Position numbers and translations under genes: made by a program
Part shown: positions 1-8,273 of the stretch, piece by piece
How positions within the stretch are numbered: position 1 is the first letter of the stretch
How the letters are laid out: each line of letters starts with the position of its first letter
Assembly: GCA_963677085.2 (NCBI GenBank)
Contig: CAXXFH010000004.1
Coordinates: 4,216,001-4,280,000, forward strand
Reading direction: 5' to 3'
Source: G963677085 sp963677085
Lineage (GTDB): Bacteria > Planctomycetota > Planctomycetia > Pirellulales > Thermoguttaceae
DNA length: 64,000 nucleotides
The notes under the pieces: generated by a model
Databases searched by the model: none
The model's input: only the letters and a program-made list of their open reading frames with translations
What the model was told of the DNA's origin: nothing

Positions 1-162
1 ACCGGGGAGCTTCTCGTGGCGATAGAGGAGATCCTCGAAGTCGGCCCTCATGCTCTTGAAGGCCGTGGTTTCCACGTTGGCCAAGTTGTTGGCGATGACG
101 TCCAGCTTGGTTTCCAGGGCCTTCATGCCCGTGGCAGCCGTGTAAAGCGTTTGAACACTCAT
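1..162 (-). CDS. flgG: Flagellar basal-body rod protein FlgG, N-terminal part
   Basis: Only the first 54 codons are in the window; the gene runs off the left edge. The translation begins MSVQTLYTAATGMKALETK and continues with an I-A-N-N-L-A-N-V stretch followed by T-T-A-F-K, the hallmark N-terminal motif of FlgG/FlgF/FlgE-family rod and hook proteins. FlgG builds the distal rod of the flagellar basal body and is exported by the flagellar type III apparatus, so it has no cleaved signal peptide. The flgF-like gene lies just upstream on the same strand, 124 bases away, the usual flgF-flgG order. No clear Shine-Dalgarno sequence precedes the ATG. FlgG is preferred over FlgF because of the A-A-T-G-M start and the downstream position in the pair. 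Confidence 0.9.
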   Translation of the reverse strand, partial: MSVQTLYTAATGMKALETKLDVIANNLANVETTAFKSMRADFEDLLYRHEKLPG

Positions 163-286
163 GAGAGAAGGGGCGAGGGGCTAGGGATTAGGGACGAGAA
201 ATTTAGGATAAGGAATTAGGAATCAGGGAGTCCAAGGCTTGATCGCTTCAGCGACCATGACCGCACAACCAGACGCCACCGCCGGA

Positions 287-1039
287 TTACCGCACGCGCA
301 TCACTCGGTTCACCAAACCGTTGAGCATGTCGTCTTGGGCTTTCATCAGGTTGACATTCGCCTCCAGGGCACGCGAGGCGATGATCATCTCCGTCATTTC
401 CGTCGTGGGGTCTACGCCGGAACCCTCCAGGAATCCCTGCAATACGCGGCGGTCTTCCACGGCAATGGTTTGGGGTTCCGACAAGGAGTGGAACAGGTTT
501 TCGCCCACATGGACGAGGTCGTTAAGCGATTCGGGACGCACGATGGCAAGCTGTTGCACGGTGCCTGCTTGGCGAACGCCTCCGTTGGATGTGAACTCCC
601 ACGCTTCGGTGGGGTTGATGACAACCGGGGCACCGGCATCGTTCAGTACGGGATGGCCGTCGGGAGTCACCAGTTGGCCCTGGGCGGTCAACTGAAAGTT
701 TCCAGCCCGGGTTAACAACGCTTCATTATCCTTCTGAACCACGAAGAACCCTTCGCCTTCGATGGCCAGGTCGCTGAGTCCTTTCGTATTCGACAAGGGG
801 CCGGCGGAGAAGTCGGTAACCGTTTGTTGGACCATTACGCCGCCGCCGGCATCTTCGATGGCACCTGTGTCGGGCAGCATGATGCCCTCGTCGATGGCTT
901 CGGCGTATCGGGCGCGGAAAACGGCCAACTCGCGCTTGAAGCCGGGCGTATCGACGTTTGCCAAATTGTTGGCAATCACCTCCAGACGCATCTGTTGGGT
1001 GTGAGCACCATCGGCCGAGATATAAAGCCCATATGGCAT
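287..1039 (-). CDS. flgF: Flagellar basal-body rod protein FlgF (FlgF/FlgG family)
   Basis: This 250-residue protein has the family N-terminal motif (V-I-A-N-N-L-A-N-V-D-T-P-G-F-K, about residues 21-35), a central GEGFFVV segment typical of FlgF/FlgG cores, and a C-terminal amphipathic tail ending in NVNLMKAQDDMLNGLVNRV that forms the D0 coiled coil with the N-terminus. FlgF forms part of the proximal rod of the basal body. The length fits FlgF (about 240-255) slightly better than FlgG (about 260), and it precedes flgG in the same direction. The ATG at the right end is chosen because the family motif starts soon after it; the upstream sequence has no strong Shine-Dalgarno. The gene is divergent from fliW, with a 547-base spacer. 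Confidence 0.85.
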   Translation of the reverse strand: MPYGLYISADGAHTQQMRLEVIANNLANVDTPGFKRELAVFRARYAEAIDEGIMLPDTGAIEDAGGGVMVQQTVTDFSAGPLSNTKGLSDLAIEGEGFFVVQKDNEALLTRAGNFQLTAQGQLVTPDGHPVLNDAGAPVVINPTEAWEFTSNGGVRQAGTVQQLAIVRPESLNDLVHVGENLFHSLSEPQTIAVEDRRVLQGFLEGSGVDPTTEMTEMIIASRALEANVNLMKAQDDMLNGLVNRVMRVR

Positions 1040-1321
1040 GGCGATTCAGACGAGTTCGAGTGACGTCCCCCTGCAAGCACCGCGTGCGACGTGCGCACTG
1101 CGTGTCCTCCCCGTATAGCAAGCAGCGTGCCAATTCGCCCAAAGCCACGCCCGATGGTCCGCAAGTCGGGCAAATCGCCTTTTATTGCGGGATTCGCCAC
1201 CACGGGACCGTTCCCCGTGCGTTGCCAGAACGTTGCCGGTTCGTCGGGCAATCTGCGGTTCCTGCCGACCACTCGCGCAGAAACGGCCGGTTGCGCGGTG
1301 TCTGTCGCAAAGTCGGGTGCT

Positions 1322-1384
1322 GGGTGCCACGGGCTGCTTTTCAGCCAGTGCCGAACCCGGGCATACAAGCTGCCCGTGGCACCC
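1322..1384 (-). repeat. 63-bp palindromic repeat (MITE-like family A), reverse orientation
   Basis: It begins GGGTGCCAC and ends GTGGCACCC, a terminal inverted repeat. Two internal hairpins are visible: CACGGGCTG with CAGCC, and CCCGGGCA with TGCCCG. The reverse complement closely matches exact 63-bp copies at 47026-47088 and 63842-63904. Sequence to about 1410 on the right resembles the outer end of the other copies (GCTTTG followed by an A/T-rich stretch), so the full element is probably longer. Confidence 0.75.
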
Positions 1385-1522
1385 GCATATAAAAGTCAGC
1401 AAAGCGTTGTGGCATAAAAACCCCAATCACCTCGTGGCGTCTGTGAGGCCGCCGCGGAACGGCTTGGATTTTCTGGATTGACTAGATACCCCTAGTTCGT
1501 CATTTTTGCTGTTTATCCCCGA

Positions 1523-1552
1523 TTGACTATTCCGATAGGTTCTATGGATACT
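1523..1552 (+). promoter_or_regulatory. Candidate sigma-70 promoter of fliW-csrA
   Basis: TTGACT (five of six consensus positions) is followed after 18 bases by GATACT (four of six). A start near 1559 would give a leader of about 28 bases before the fliW ATG. The assignment rests on consensus matching only. Confidence 0.35.
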
Positions 1553-1586
1553 AACGCGATTCGTATGCAGACACAGGCTAATTGCC

Positions 1587-2027
1587 ATGCAGATCAGAAC
1601 GACCCGTTTCGGTACCGTCGATGTCGACTCCGACGCCGTAATTGAGTTTCCCGGCGGCTTGTTGGGATTCCAGGGGTGTCAGAGGTGGATGCTACTGGCC
1701 GACTCCGCTAGTCGAGCCGTGGCGTGGCTTCAGAGTGTGGATCGCGCGGATTTGGCCCTGGCTGTGGTCAGTCCGCGACGCTTCATTCCGGAGTATCAAA
1801 TCCGCGTGGCACGCCGCGAACTCGAGGCGATCGGTCTGGACGACGTAAGTCGGGCTGAGGTGCTGGCCATCGTCGGCAAATCGGATCGCGCCATGACGTT
1901 GAATCTCAAGGCGCCGCTGGTCATCAATGTCGAACGGGGGATGGGACGACAGGTGATCGGCAACGGCGAACTTCCGATTCAGTTTGAGATACCCTGTAAA
2001 CAAACCGCCTTACGTCAAAGCGCGTAG
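1587..2027 (+). CDS. fliW: Flagellar assembly factor FliW
   Basis: FliW binds CsrA allosterically and stops it repressing flagellin translation; cytoplasmic flagellin binds FliW and frees CsrA. The 146-residue length is typical. Family features are the IEFPGGLLGF segment near residue 19, the LQSVDRADLALAVVSP segment near residue 48 with the F-I-P-E-Y continuation, and a basic C-terminal half with LKAPLVINV. The gene is followed 52 bases later by csrA and then by flagellin, the conserved partnership order. The ATG is chosen because it starts directly at the conserved MQIRTTRFG N-terminus; no strong Shine-Dalgarno is visible. Confidence 0.93.
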   Translation: MQIRTTRFGTVDVDSDAVIEFPGGLLGFQGCQRWMLLADSASRAVAWLQSVDRADLALAVVSPRRFIPEYQIRVARRELEAIGLDDVSRAEVLAIVGKSDRAMTLNLKAPLVINVERGMGRQVIGNGELPIQFEIPCKQTALRQSA

Positions 2028-2079
2028 TCGTTTCGGGGCGATCGGACGCGCCCATTTATATACACGGAAGGAGCCGTCG

Positions 2080-2331
2080 ATGCTTGTCTTGTCTAGGCAG
2101 CGTGATGAGAGCATCATGATCGGAGACAACGTCGTGGTGACGATTGTCGATATTCGTGGTGACAAGGTACGCGTGGGCATTGAAGCGCCCGCGGAGATTC
2201 CTGTGCATCGCCAGGAAGTCTACGAGGCGATCCAGCGGGAGAATCAGCGGGCGGCCCAACTCGAGCCGAAAGATGCCCGGCAGTTGGGCTGTCCGGCGCC
2301 GTCCTCGGGTGGCTCCGCGTCGACCTCGTAG
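2080..2331 (+). CDS. csrA: Carbon storage regulator / translational repressor CsrA
   Basis: CsrA is a small dimeric RNA-binding protein that recognises GGA motifs, often over ribosome binding sites. The 83-residue protein starts MLVLSRQRDESIMIGD and has the RNA-contacting residues Leu4, Arg6 and Arg44 (in I-P-V-H-R-Q-E-V-Y). The first 55 residues are the conserved core; the last 25 are a Ser/Gly-rich tail with no known role. The start is set by a strong Shine-Dalgarno (GGAAGGAG) about 6 bases before the ATG; an in-frame extension upstream is non-homologous. It sits between fliW and flagellin, which supports FliW-antagonised control of flagellin synthesis. Confidence 0.96.
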   Translation: MLVLSRQRDESIMIGDNVVVTIVDIRGDKVRVGIEAPAEIPVHRQEVYEAIQRENQRAAQLEPKDARQLGCPAPSSGGSASTS

Positions 2332-2592
2332 GGTCGGAACCCACGTTTTCCCCCGGTGGCAGATCTTTTTAGCCCGCGGCCGTCGCTTGGCTGTAACATG
2401 GGTCGAGATTGCCGGGGGGCTGTCAAGCCACCCGGCATTTCTGGGCAACTGTAACGGTCATAACGTTCATTCGGGCTCCTTTGACACCGGCCAGTGTTTG
2501 TGGGGCCTTTTTTCTTTCCCAGGCCGAGACGAGTGCCGAGAAGGATCAATAGGTTTAGGTCAGAGAAAGATACCGATGGGACGTAGTTTGCC

Positions 2593-2620
2593 TAAAGTGC
2601 TTATCTTCTCAGGTCGATAC
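2593..2620 (+). promoter_or_regulatory. Sigma-28 (FliA)-type promoter of the flagellin gene
   Basis: TAAAGTGC is followed by GTCGATAC with 16 bases between TAAA and the -10 element, close to the flagellar sigma consensus (TAAAGTTT, then GCCGATAA; 14-16 bases between TAAA and the -10). It would give a leader of about 245 bases. Class III genes such as flagellin are normally transcribed by sigma-28, so the position fits. Confidence 0.55.
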
Positions 2621-2806
2621 TTGCTCGTAGGCCTTGCTGTGTAGCAAGCGCCGCGATGACTGACAGCGCCAACGGTCCGTTGTTTTCGGTCCGAGGGCGC
2701 GGGATAGGTCGTCGTACGAGGTTTATCGTGAATTGGAGAATAAATGGAAGCGTGTGGTGGTCGGAGGGTATCGTGGCCCTTCGGTGACCCGCTTTGAAGC
2801 TCTTCC

Positions 2807-2862
2807 GGAACGTGATCTCCCCGCCAATCCGGTTAGCTTGGACGTAATCCTTTAAAGGAGGG
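2807..2862 (+). promoter_or_regulatory. Candidate CsrA-binding leader of flagellin mRNA
   Basis: Three GGA trinucleotides lie at 2807, 2840 and 2857. The last is inside the Shine-Dalgarno (AAAGGAGGGG). In Bacillus the hag leader carries GGA sites at and upstream of the ribosome binding site through which CsrA blocks translation; the arrangement here is similar. A CCTTTAAAGG palindrome overlaps the third site. Binding is inferred, not shown. Confidence 0.4.
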
Positions 2863-2871
2863 GTGTCTGGC

Positions 2872-5800
2872 ATGACCCGCATTAACACAAACGTCAGCTC
2901 TCTGAACGCCCAGAAGACTCTGGCGCGGTCCAACGCTGAGTTGCAGCAGTCTTTGACCCGATTGAGCACCGGTTTGCGGATTAATACTGGTAAGGATGAT
3001 CCGGCCGGTTTGATCGCGTCCGAGGTGTTGCGCAGCGACATCACTAGTGTGAAGCAAGCCATTACCAACAGCGAGCGGGCGAATCAGATGATCGCTACCG
3101 CCGACAGCGCGTTGGGACAGGTGAGCGGCCTTTTGAACGACATTCGCGGTCTGGTTTCCGAGGCGGCCAACACGGGTGCCTTGAGCCAAGAGCAGATCAA
3201 GGCTAACCAGCTACAGGTCGACAGCTCCTTGGAAGCCATCGACCGTATCGCCCAGGTGACTGCCTTCCAGGGCAAACGCCTGTTGGACGGTAACATGGAC
3301 TTCGTTACCGAAGGGATCGACAACACGGAGATCACCGATCTTCAGATCGACCAGGCCAACTTCGGCACGCAGTCGCAGATCGACGTTTCGGTCGACGTGC
3401 AGGCTCAGGCCACCAAGGGCACGCTGACCTTCGACGCCGGAAGCATTTCGGGCGACGTGGTGCTGGAGGTCGGCGGCTCGAACGGCTACGAGGCCTTCAG
3501 CTTCGCCGACGGCAGCTCGATTACCGATATGGCCGCCGCCATTAACCTCGTGTCCGACGCCCTGGGCGTGACTGCCACGGCCGAAGGCGTCACCGAATGG
3601 GAAGAGAGCACCGGGTCGGTCAAGATCCAGGGCCAGAACGACAACAGCGACCTGATCTTCACGGCCGCCTCGGCGGGCGAAGCCGCCGGTGCGTACGACA
3701 TCAAGTACGTGGCGGGCACTGGCACCGGCACGACGGCCACGATCACCGAGTCGTCGGTCGATGCCGACGGCAACATCACGGCCGGCGAGATCACCATCAG
3801 CCTGCAGACCCAACCCGCCGTGGCCGCCGAGTATACGATGGACACCGCGGCCGCGACCGCCGTAGAAGACTTGGAAGGCTCAGGGGCCTTCGCAGGCGAT
3901 GCTGCTGGATTGCATATTGTGGCCAAGGATCCGGGGAGTTTCGCCGGTGGGTTGGTGAAGATTGAATTTGCCGATGCGGGCAACGGTAACGGTACCACCT
4001 ATGCATACACCGAGGCCACCAACACGTACGTGGTTACCTGGGACTGGGGGACTGCAGACCTGAGTGCCACTGCCATCGCTGCAGGGCTATCTTCGGCGGC
4101 GTCCGGCCCCGACGCGGCCATGCACGACTTCACCGCGACTGGTACAGGTACCACCAATGCTGTGGAGTCTGCGACGACCTACACGGCTGTCGAAGATACC
4201 GCCGGGGCCGACGGGTTCGAAGGTGGAGCCGGTATCAGCGCCACGGCCCTTGCCGGAGGGGTCGATGCCAACTTCTCGGTGGTCATCGAAGACAACGCCG
4301 GCGGTGCGACGACCTATGACGCGGCCAGTAACACCTACACGGTGCAACTGGACATCGCCGGCGGTACACGCACGCTCGATGCGGCCACACTGGTCAGCCG
4401 GTTGAACAACGCCACGGGCGACGCGGTGGCACACGCCTTCAGCCTGGAGGGCGCCGGCGACCTGCGCGTCAACGCCGACGGCTACAGCGTGACCGTGACG
4501 ACCGACGTGGCCGGTGAAGCGGCCGATCCGACGAGCATCGTGGCCACGGCCAACGACGTGATCGACGCGATCAACACCTACCAGACGGCCAATAGCTTGG
4601 ATGTCGTCTCGGTGACCAACGCCACCGGAAGCGACGGCACGGGTGTGGTGACCATCTCCGAGGTGACCGCTCTGATCGGCGACGATCCGGTCGAGAACCC
4701 CGACGCCAATAACCTGATACAGCTTCAGTCGCTCGACGGCATGCGGGATATCCGCTTCGTCAACGGCGGCCGAAACCAGTCGCTCTCGATCGACATGAAC
4801 AGCGAGCCCCCGGTCTACGCCGCCGCTTCGGCGATCATCGACACGGGCATCGCCAATGGCACGTTCGAGATCTTCGCGCTCGAAGAAGGCTCGGCCGGTA
4901 ACCAGGATATTACCATCAACTGGGCGGCTGCCGACCTCAGTGGTGCCGGTGTGGCCGCCACGGCGGCGTTCGCCGGCAGTACGTTGACGATCACGATCGA
5001 CAACTCGGGTGGTGCCGCTACGGGAGCCACGGTCGATGAGATCATCGAGGCGATCAACGTCGGCGGCGATTTCGGCGCCCGACTGGCCCAACCCGAGGTC
5101 GAACCGGCTACCGTCTCGACCGTCGGCGACGGCAGCGGCGTGATCGCCAATGACAGCCTTCCCACCGTCAACGCGGCCTCGCTCGAAGGCGGCGTGGTCT
5201 CCGAAGGCGTGATGATCGTTAACCTGGGTACCGACGGCAGTGGCAACGTGACCACCACGGCCAACGACCTGATCGCGTTCATCAACTCCAGCGACCTGCA
5301 AGAGTTGAAGGACTTCGAGGTGCTCGTCAGCAACGCCAGTGGCAGCGACGGCACGGGTACGCTGAAGGCGACGACCTCGGACATCAGCTTCGACGAGGTA
5401 GGCGTCACCTACACGGACGCTGCCGCGTCGACCACCACGCACGCGGGTAACGGAACGCTAGCCCAGTTCACCGTCACGGCGAAAGAGGAAGGTGCCGCTT
5501 GGGATGACGTGCTCGTCCGCGTCGTCGAGGACTCGAACCTGGCTACGGGTACCTCGGCCGTCACCTATCTCGAAGATTCGAAGACCCTGTTGGTGACCTT
5601 CAACGGTACCGTAACCGCGGAAGACGTCTCCTACACGATCAACGAAGACGACACCGTGGGTGCCTTGTTCACCGCCGAACCGGTCGGTGGCGAAGGTACG
5701 GGCACGGGCAACGTGGCCGACGGCGACTTCGGTGTGCTTTCCGGTGGCGTTACCCGAACCGTCGACAGCGTCAACGGCCCGTTCCAGTATAATATGATCG

Positions 5801-6525
5801 GCAACGCTGACGCCGGCACATCGGCCACCGACGCCAAGCTGACCTTCAGCACGCAGGCCTACGGGTCCAGCCAGTTCGTCTCCGTGAAGGCCCTGCAAGG
5901 CAGTTTCGCGGTAACCAACGCCGCCGGGACTACGGTCACGCGGAGCGAAGGCACCGACGTCGACCTGCGAATCAACGGTGTGCAGATGATCGGCGAAGGC
6001 CTCATGGCGACGTTGAACACCAGTTCGCTCGACATGAGCTTCTCGCTCGACGCGACGGTCACCGCCGGTTCGAAGATCAACTTCAGCATCACCAGCGGTG
6101 GTGCCCAGTTCCAACTGGGTCCCGACGTGGTCTCGAACCAGCAGGCACGCCTCGGCATCCAGAGCGTGAGCACGGCCACGTTGGGTGGTGCCACGGGCCG
6201 GCTGTTCCAGTTGCGTTCCGGTGGAACGGCTTCGCTGGAAACCGACTCCGCGTTGGCCGCGAAGATCGTCGACGAGACGATCACCCAGGTGACCACACTT
6301 CGCGGGCGGTTGGGTGCGTTCCAGAAGACGACTCTGGAAACGAACATCAACTCGCTAAGCGACACCTTGGAAAACCTGACCGAGGCCGAAAGCTCGATCC
6401 GCGACGCCGACTTCGCGGAAGAGAGTGCCAACCTGACCCGGGCCCAGATTCTGGTCCAGTCGGGTACCTCGGTGTTGTCGATGGCCAACCAAAACCCGCA
6501 GAACGTACTCTCGCTCCTGCGGTAA
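2872..6525 (+). CDS. fliC: Flagellin with an exceptionally long central region
   Basis: The protein has 1217 residues; flagellins are usually 270-600. Residues 1 to about 140 form a standard D0/D1 N-terminus (INTNVSSLNAQKTLARS, then LSTGLRINTGKDDPAGL), and the last 150 a standard D1/D0 C-terminus ending NPQNVLSLLR. Between them lie about 900 residues of Gly/Ala/Thr/Asp-rich beta-type sequence. One segment near 190-225 (DGSSITDMAAAINLVSDALG) resembles the flagellin-hook IN motif, and repeated modules recur with motifs such as TANDVIDAIN / TANDLIAFIN and GSDGTG. The ATG is chosen because AAAGGAGGGG precedes it; an in-frame GTG 9 bases earlier would overlap that site. A strong terminator follows. 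It is probably the filament subunit regulated by FliW-CsrA. Confidence 0.95.
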   Translation: MTRINTNVSSLNAQKTLARSNAELQQSLTRLSTGLRINTGKDDPAGLIASEVLRSDITSVKQAITNSERANQMIATADSALGQVSGLLNDIRGLVSEAANTGALSQEQIKANQLQVDSSLEAIDRIAQVTAFQGKRLLDGNMDFVTEGIDNTEITDLQIDQANFGTQSQIDVSVDVQAQATKGTLTFDAGSISGDVVLEVGGSNGYEAFSFADGSSITDMAAAINLVSDALGVTATAEGVTEWEESTGSVKIQGQNDNSDLIFTAASAGEAAGAYDIKYVAGTGTGTTATITESSVDADGNITAGEITISLQTQPAVAAEYTMDTAAATAVEDLEGSGAFAGDAAGLHIVAKDPGSFAGGLVKIEFADAGNGNGTTYAYTEATNTYVVTWDWGTADLSATAIAAGLSSAASGPDAAMHDFTATGTGTTNAVESATTYTAVEDTAGADGFEGGAGISATALAGGVDANFSVVIEDNAGGATTYDAASNTYTVQLDIAGGTRTLDAATLVSRLNNATGDAVAHAFSLEGAGDLRVNADGYSVTVTTDVAGEAADPTSIVATANDVIDAINTYQTANSLDVVSVTNATGSDGTGVVTISEVTALIGDDPVENPDANNLIQLQSLDGMRDIRFVNGGRNQSLSIDMNSEPPVYAAASAIIDTGIANGTFEIFALEEGSAGNQDITINWAAADLSGAGVAATAAFAGSTLTITIDNSGGAATGATVDEIIEAINVGGDFGARLAQPEVEPATVSTVGDGSGVIANDSLPTVNAASLEGGVVSEGVMIVNLGTDGSGNVTTTANDLIAFINSSDLQELKDFEVLVSNASGSDGTGTLKATTSDISFDEVGVTYTDAAASTTTHAGNGTLAQFTVTAKEEGAAWDDVLVRVVEDSNLATGTSAVTYLEDSKTLLVTFNGTVTAEDVSYTINEDDTVGALFTAEPVGGEGTGTGNVADGDFGVLSGGVTRTVDSVNGPFQYNMIGNADAGTSATDAKLTFSTQAYGSSQFVSVKALQGSFAVTNAAGTTVTRSEGTDVDLRINGVQMIGEGLMATLNTSSLDMSFSLDATVTAGSKINFSITSGGAQFQLGPDVVSNQQARLGIQSVSTATLGGATGRLFQLRSGGTASLETDSALAAKIVDETITQVTTLRGRLGAFQKTTLETNINSLSDTLENLTEAESSIRDADFAEESANLTRAQILVQSGTSVLSMANQNPQNVLSLLR

Positions 6526-6550
6526 GCGAAGCTTTCGACTAGCTAAAAAC

Positions 6551-6600
6551 CCAAACGGCCCATCCGGTTTCGACCGGGTGGGCCGTTTTTTTGTTTGGGC
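6551..6600. terminator. Intrinsic terminator after flagellin
   Basis: A long GC-rich stem (ACGGCCCATCCGGT pairing with ACCGGGTGGGCCGT) has a TTCG-type loop and is followed by seven T residues. An outer CCCAAAC/GTTTGGG pair extends it, so it may also stop the convergent response-regulator transcript. Confidence 0.9.
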
Positions 6601-6667
6601 AACGCTTGTTCACGCCGTTGGCGTGAGTAAGGCAAGGACTTTGGGTACGGCCGAGTCTTTTGCCGTT

Positions 6668-8083
6668 TTATTCTTCGCCGAGGCCCAGTTGATCGAGCCG
6701 CTTGCGCAGGGTCGTTCGATGCACTCCAAGATGGCGAGCGGCAGCGGCGCATTGGTTTTGGTACCGTCGCATCGCGGCTTCGAGCAGCGGCGGCTCGACC
6801 AACTTGAGCAACTGCTCGTGCAAGTCGCCGGCACTTCCCGCATGACTGAGCTGCGTTTCGGCCCAACGGCGCACGAGTGCGACGATGGCGCCGTCGAGAT
6901 CTCCTCCGTCGCCCTGGGATCGCGGCACGGGGGCCGGCAGGTGCTCGGGCAGGAGGGTAGCACCCCGGGCGAGGATCATTGCGTGTTCGATGGCATTGCG
7001 CAATTCGCGAACATTGCCGTAGAAGGGCCGCGACTTGAGCACCTCGATCGTTTCCGGAGCGATGGTCGGCCGCAGCTTGCCGCTCCGCGAAACCAGCATG
7101 TCGAGAAAGTACTCGGCCAATTCGGGAATGTCGTCGCGGCGTTCTCGCAACGGAGGCAGATCGATCTCGAACGTGACCAGCCGGAAATACAGGTCGTGGC
7201 GGAAAGAGCCCGCGGCCACCTGTTCGTTCAAATCGCGATGCGTGGCCGAGATGATGCGGAAGTTGGTCGTGATCGACTGGTTGCTGCCGACCGGCACCAC
7301 TTCGCCGTGCTCCAGGGCACGAAGCAGCTTGACCTGGACTGCCAAGGGGATGTCGGCCACTTCGTCGAGAAAGATCGTACCGCAGTCGGCCTGTTCGAGC
7401 AGACCGCGGCGTGGCTCGTCGGCCCCGGTAAACGCGCCACGCACATGGCCGAACAATTCGCTTTCGGCCAAGGTGGGGCTAAGCGACGCCACATTGACGG
7501 CCACGAAGGGTCCGTCGGCTCGGGCGCTGTAGCGATGAATCGCCCGGGCGGCCACCTCCTTGCCCGAACCGCTCTCCCCATGCAGATGCACACAGGCGTC
7601 GGAGGCGGCCACCAGCGCGATCCGTTTGAACACTTCCTGCATAGCGGCCGAACGACCCACCAGCCGGTCGGTCGCGGGGATGTCGTCGTCGAACAGCGAC
7701 GGCCTGTCTTCCGACGACTCCTTGGGAAGGCGAATGGCCCGTTGGATGGCATGCTGGGCTACCTTCAGGTCGAACGGTTTGGTGAGGTAATCGAACGCCC
7801 CATGCCGTACGGCGTCGACCGCGGTGGAGAGTTCGCCGTAGGCAGTGATCACGATGATGGGTACCGGTCCCGCCAGTTCGCGAAACCGGCCCATCGCCGA
7901 GAGGCCGTCGATTCCCGGCAGACGGATGTCGAGCACGATGGCATCGGGACGCCGTTTCTCGACCTGTTCGAAACCCTCTTCGGCCGACGCGGCCGTGTCG
8001 ACCGAGTAGCCCAGCTCCTGCGCCAACTGGGACAGCCCCCAGCAGATGCTCTGCTCGTCGTCGACGACCAACAAATGTGCCAT
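6668..8083 (-). CDS. Sigma-54-dependent response regulator, NtrC type
   Basis: A 471-residue cytoplasmic transcription activator. Residues 1-120 are a receiver domain (V-V-D-D-E near 6-10, phospho-acceptor Asp52 in LDIRLPG, Lys in TKPF). Residues about 145-380 are an AAA+ sigma-54 interaction domain with Walker A (GESGSGKE), the GAFTGA loop and Walker B (TIFLDEV). The C-terminal 40 residues are a Fis-type helix-turn-helix (CAAAARHLGVHRTTLRKRL). GAFTGA implies it drives sigma-54 RNA polymerase. The ATG with AGGAA just upstream is preferred over another ATG four codons earlier. It is the last gene of a kinase-Kelch-regulator operon. The signal sensed is unknown. Confidence 0.93.
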   Translation of the reverse strand: MAHLLVVDDEQSICWGLSQLAQELGYSVDTAASAEEGFEQVEKRRPDAIVLDIRLPGIDGLSAMGRFRELAGPVPIIVITAYGELSTAVDAVRHGAFDYLTKPFDLKVAQHAIQRAIRLPKESSEDRPSLFDDDIPATDRLVGRSAAMQEVFKRIALVAASDACVHLHGESGSGKEVAARAIHRYSARADGPFVAVNVASLSPTLAESELFGHVRGAFTGADEPRRGLLEQADCGTIFLDEVADIPLAVQVKLLRALEHGEVVPVGSNQSITTNFRIISATHRDLNEQVAAGSFRHDLYFRLVTFEIDLPPLRERRDDIPELAEYFLDMLVSRSGKLRPTIAPETIEVLKSRPFYGNVRELRNAIEHAMILARGATLLPEHLPAPVPRSQGDGGDLDGAIVALVRRWAETQLSHAGSAGDLHEQLLKLVEPPLLEAAMRRYQNQCAAAARHLGVHRTTLRKRLDQLGLGEE

Positions 8084-8273
8084 ACCGTTCCTCATGTGCC
8101 ACCCGTTGCCGGAAGCCAGTGCTTTTTGATGCCTGCATTGTGAATGATCGCATCAGGAAGCCGAACGCCAGGAAACCCAGGCTCCCGTTGGTCGCCTTCC
8201 GCACACTGGCTATGCAAGCGTCAATAACTAAGAAAAAAACCGACGGGCGTCATTTCCGATTCGCCGAGACAAC

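Larger units (their letters stand above)
1040..1586. other. Intergenic region between flgF and fliW
   Basis: This is a divergent spacer. It holds one copy of the 63-bp palindromic repeat, a candidate sigma-70 promoter for fliW, and no convincing gene. Open frames on both strands here are short and lack family resemblance or ribosome binding sites. Confidence 0.6.
2332..2871 (+). other. Intergenic leader region between csrA and flagellin
   Basis: This 540-base spacer contains the sigma-28-like promoter and a long untranslated leader with three GGA motifs. No convincing gene or intrinsic terminator after csrA was found; the only stem right after csrA is four base pairs long. Confidence 0.6.

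Noticed and set aside
4087..5442. A 451-codon leftward frame inside the flagellin gene
   Set aside because: Antisense shadow of GC-rich repeated codons; Asp/Gly/Arg/Val composition, no family resemblance and no ribosome site.
6578..8143. A 521-codon rightward frame opposite the NtrC-type regulator
   Set aside because: Antisense to a gene with complete receiver, AAA+ and Fis motifs.
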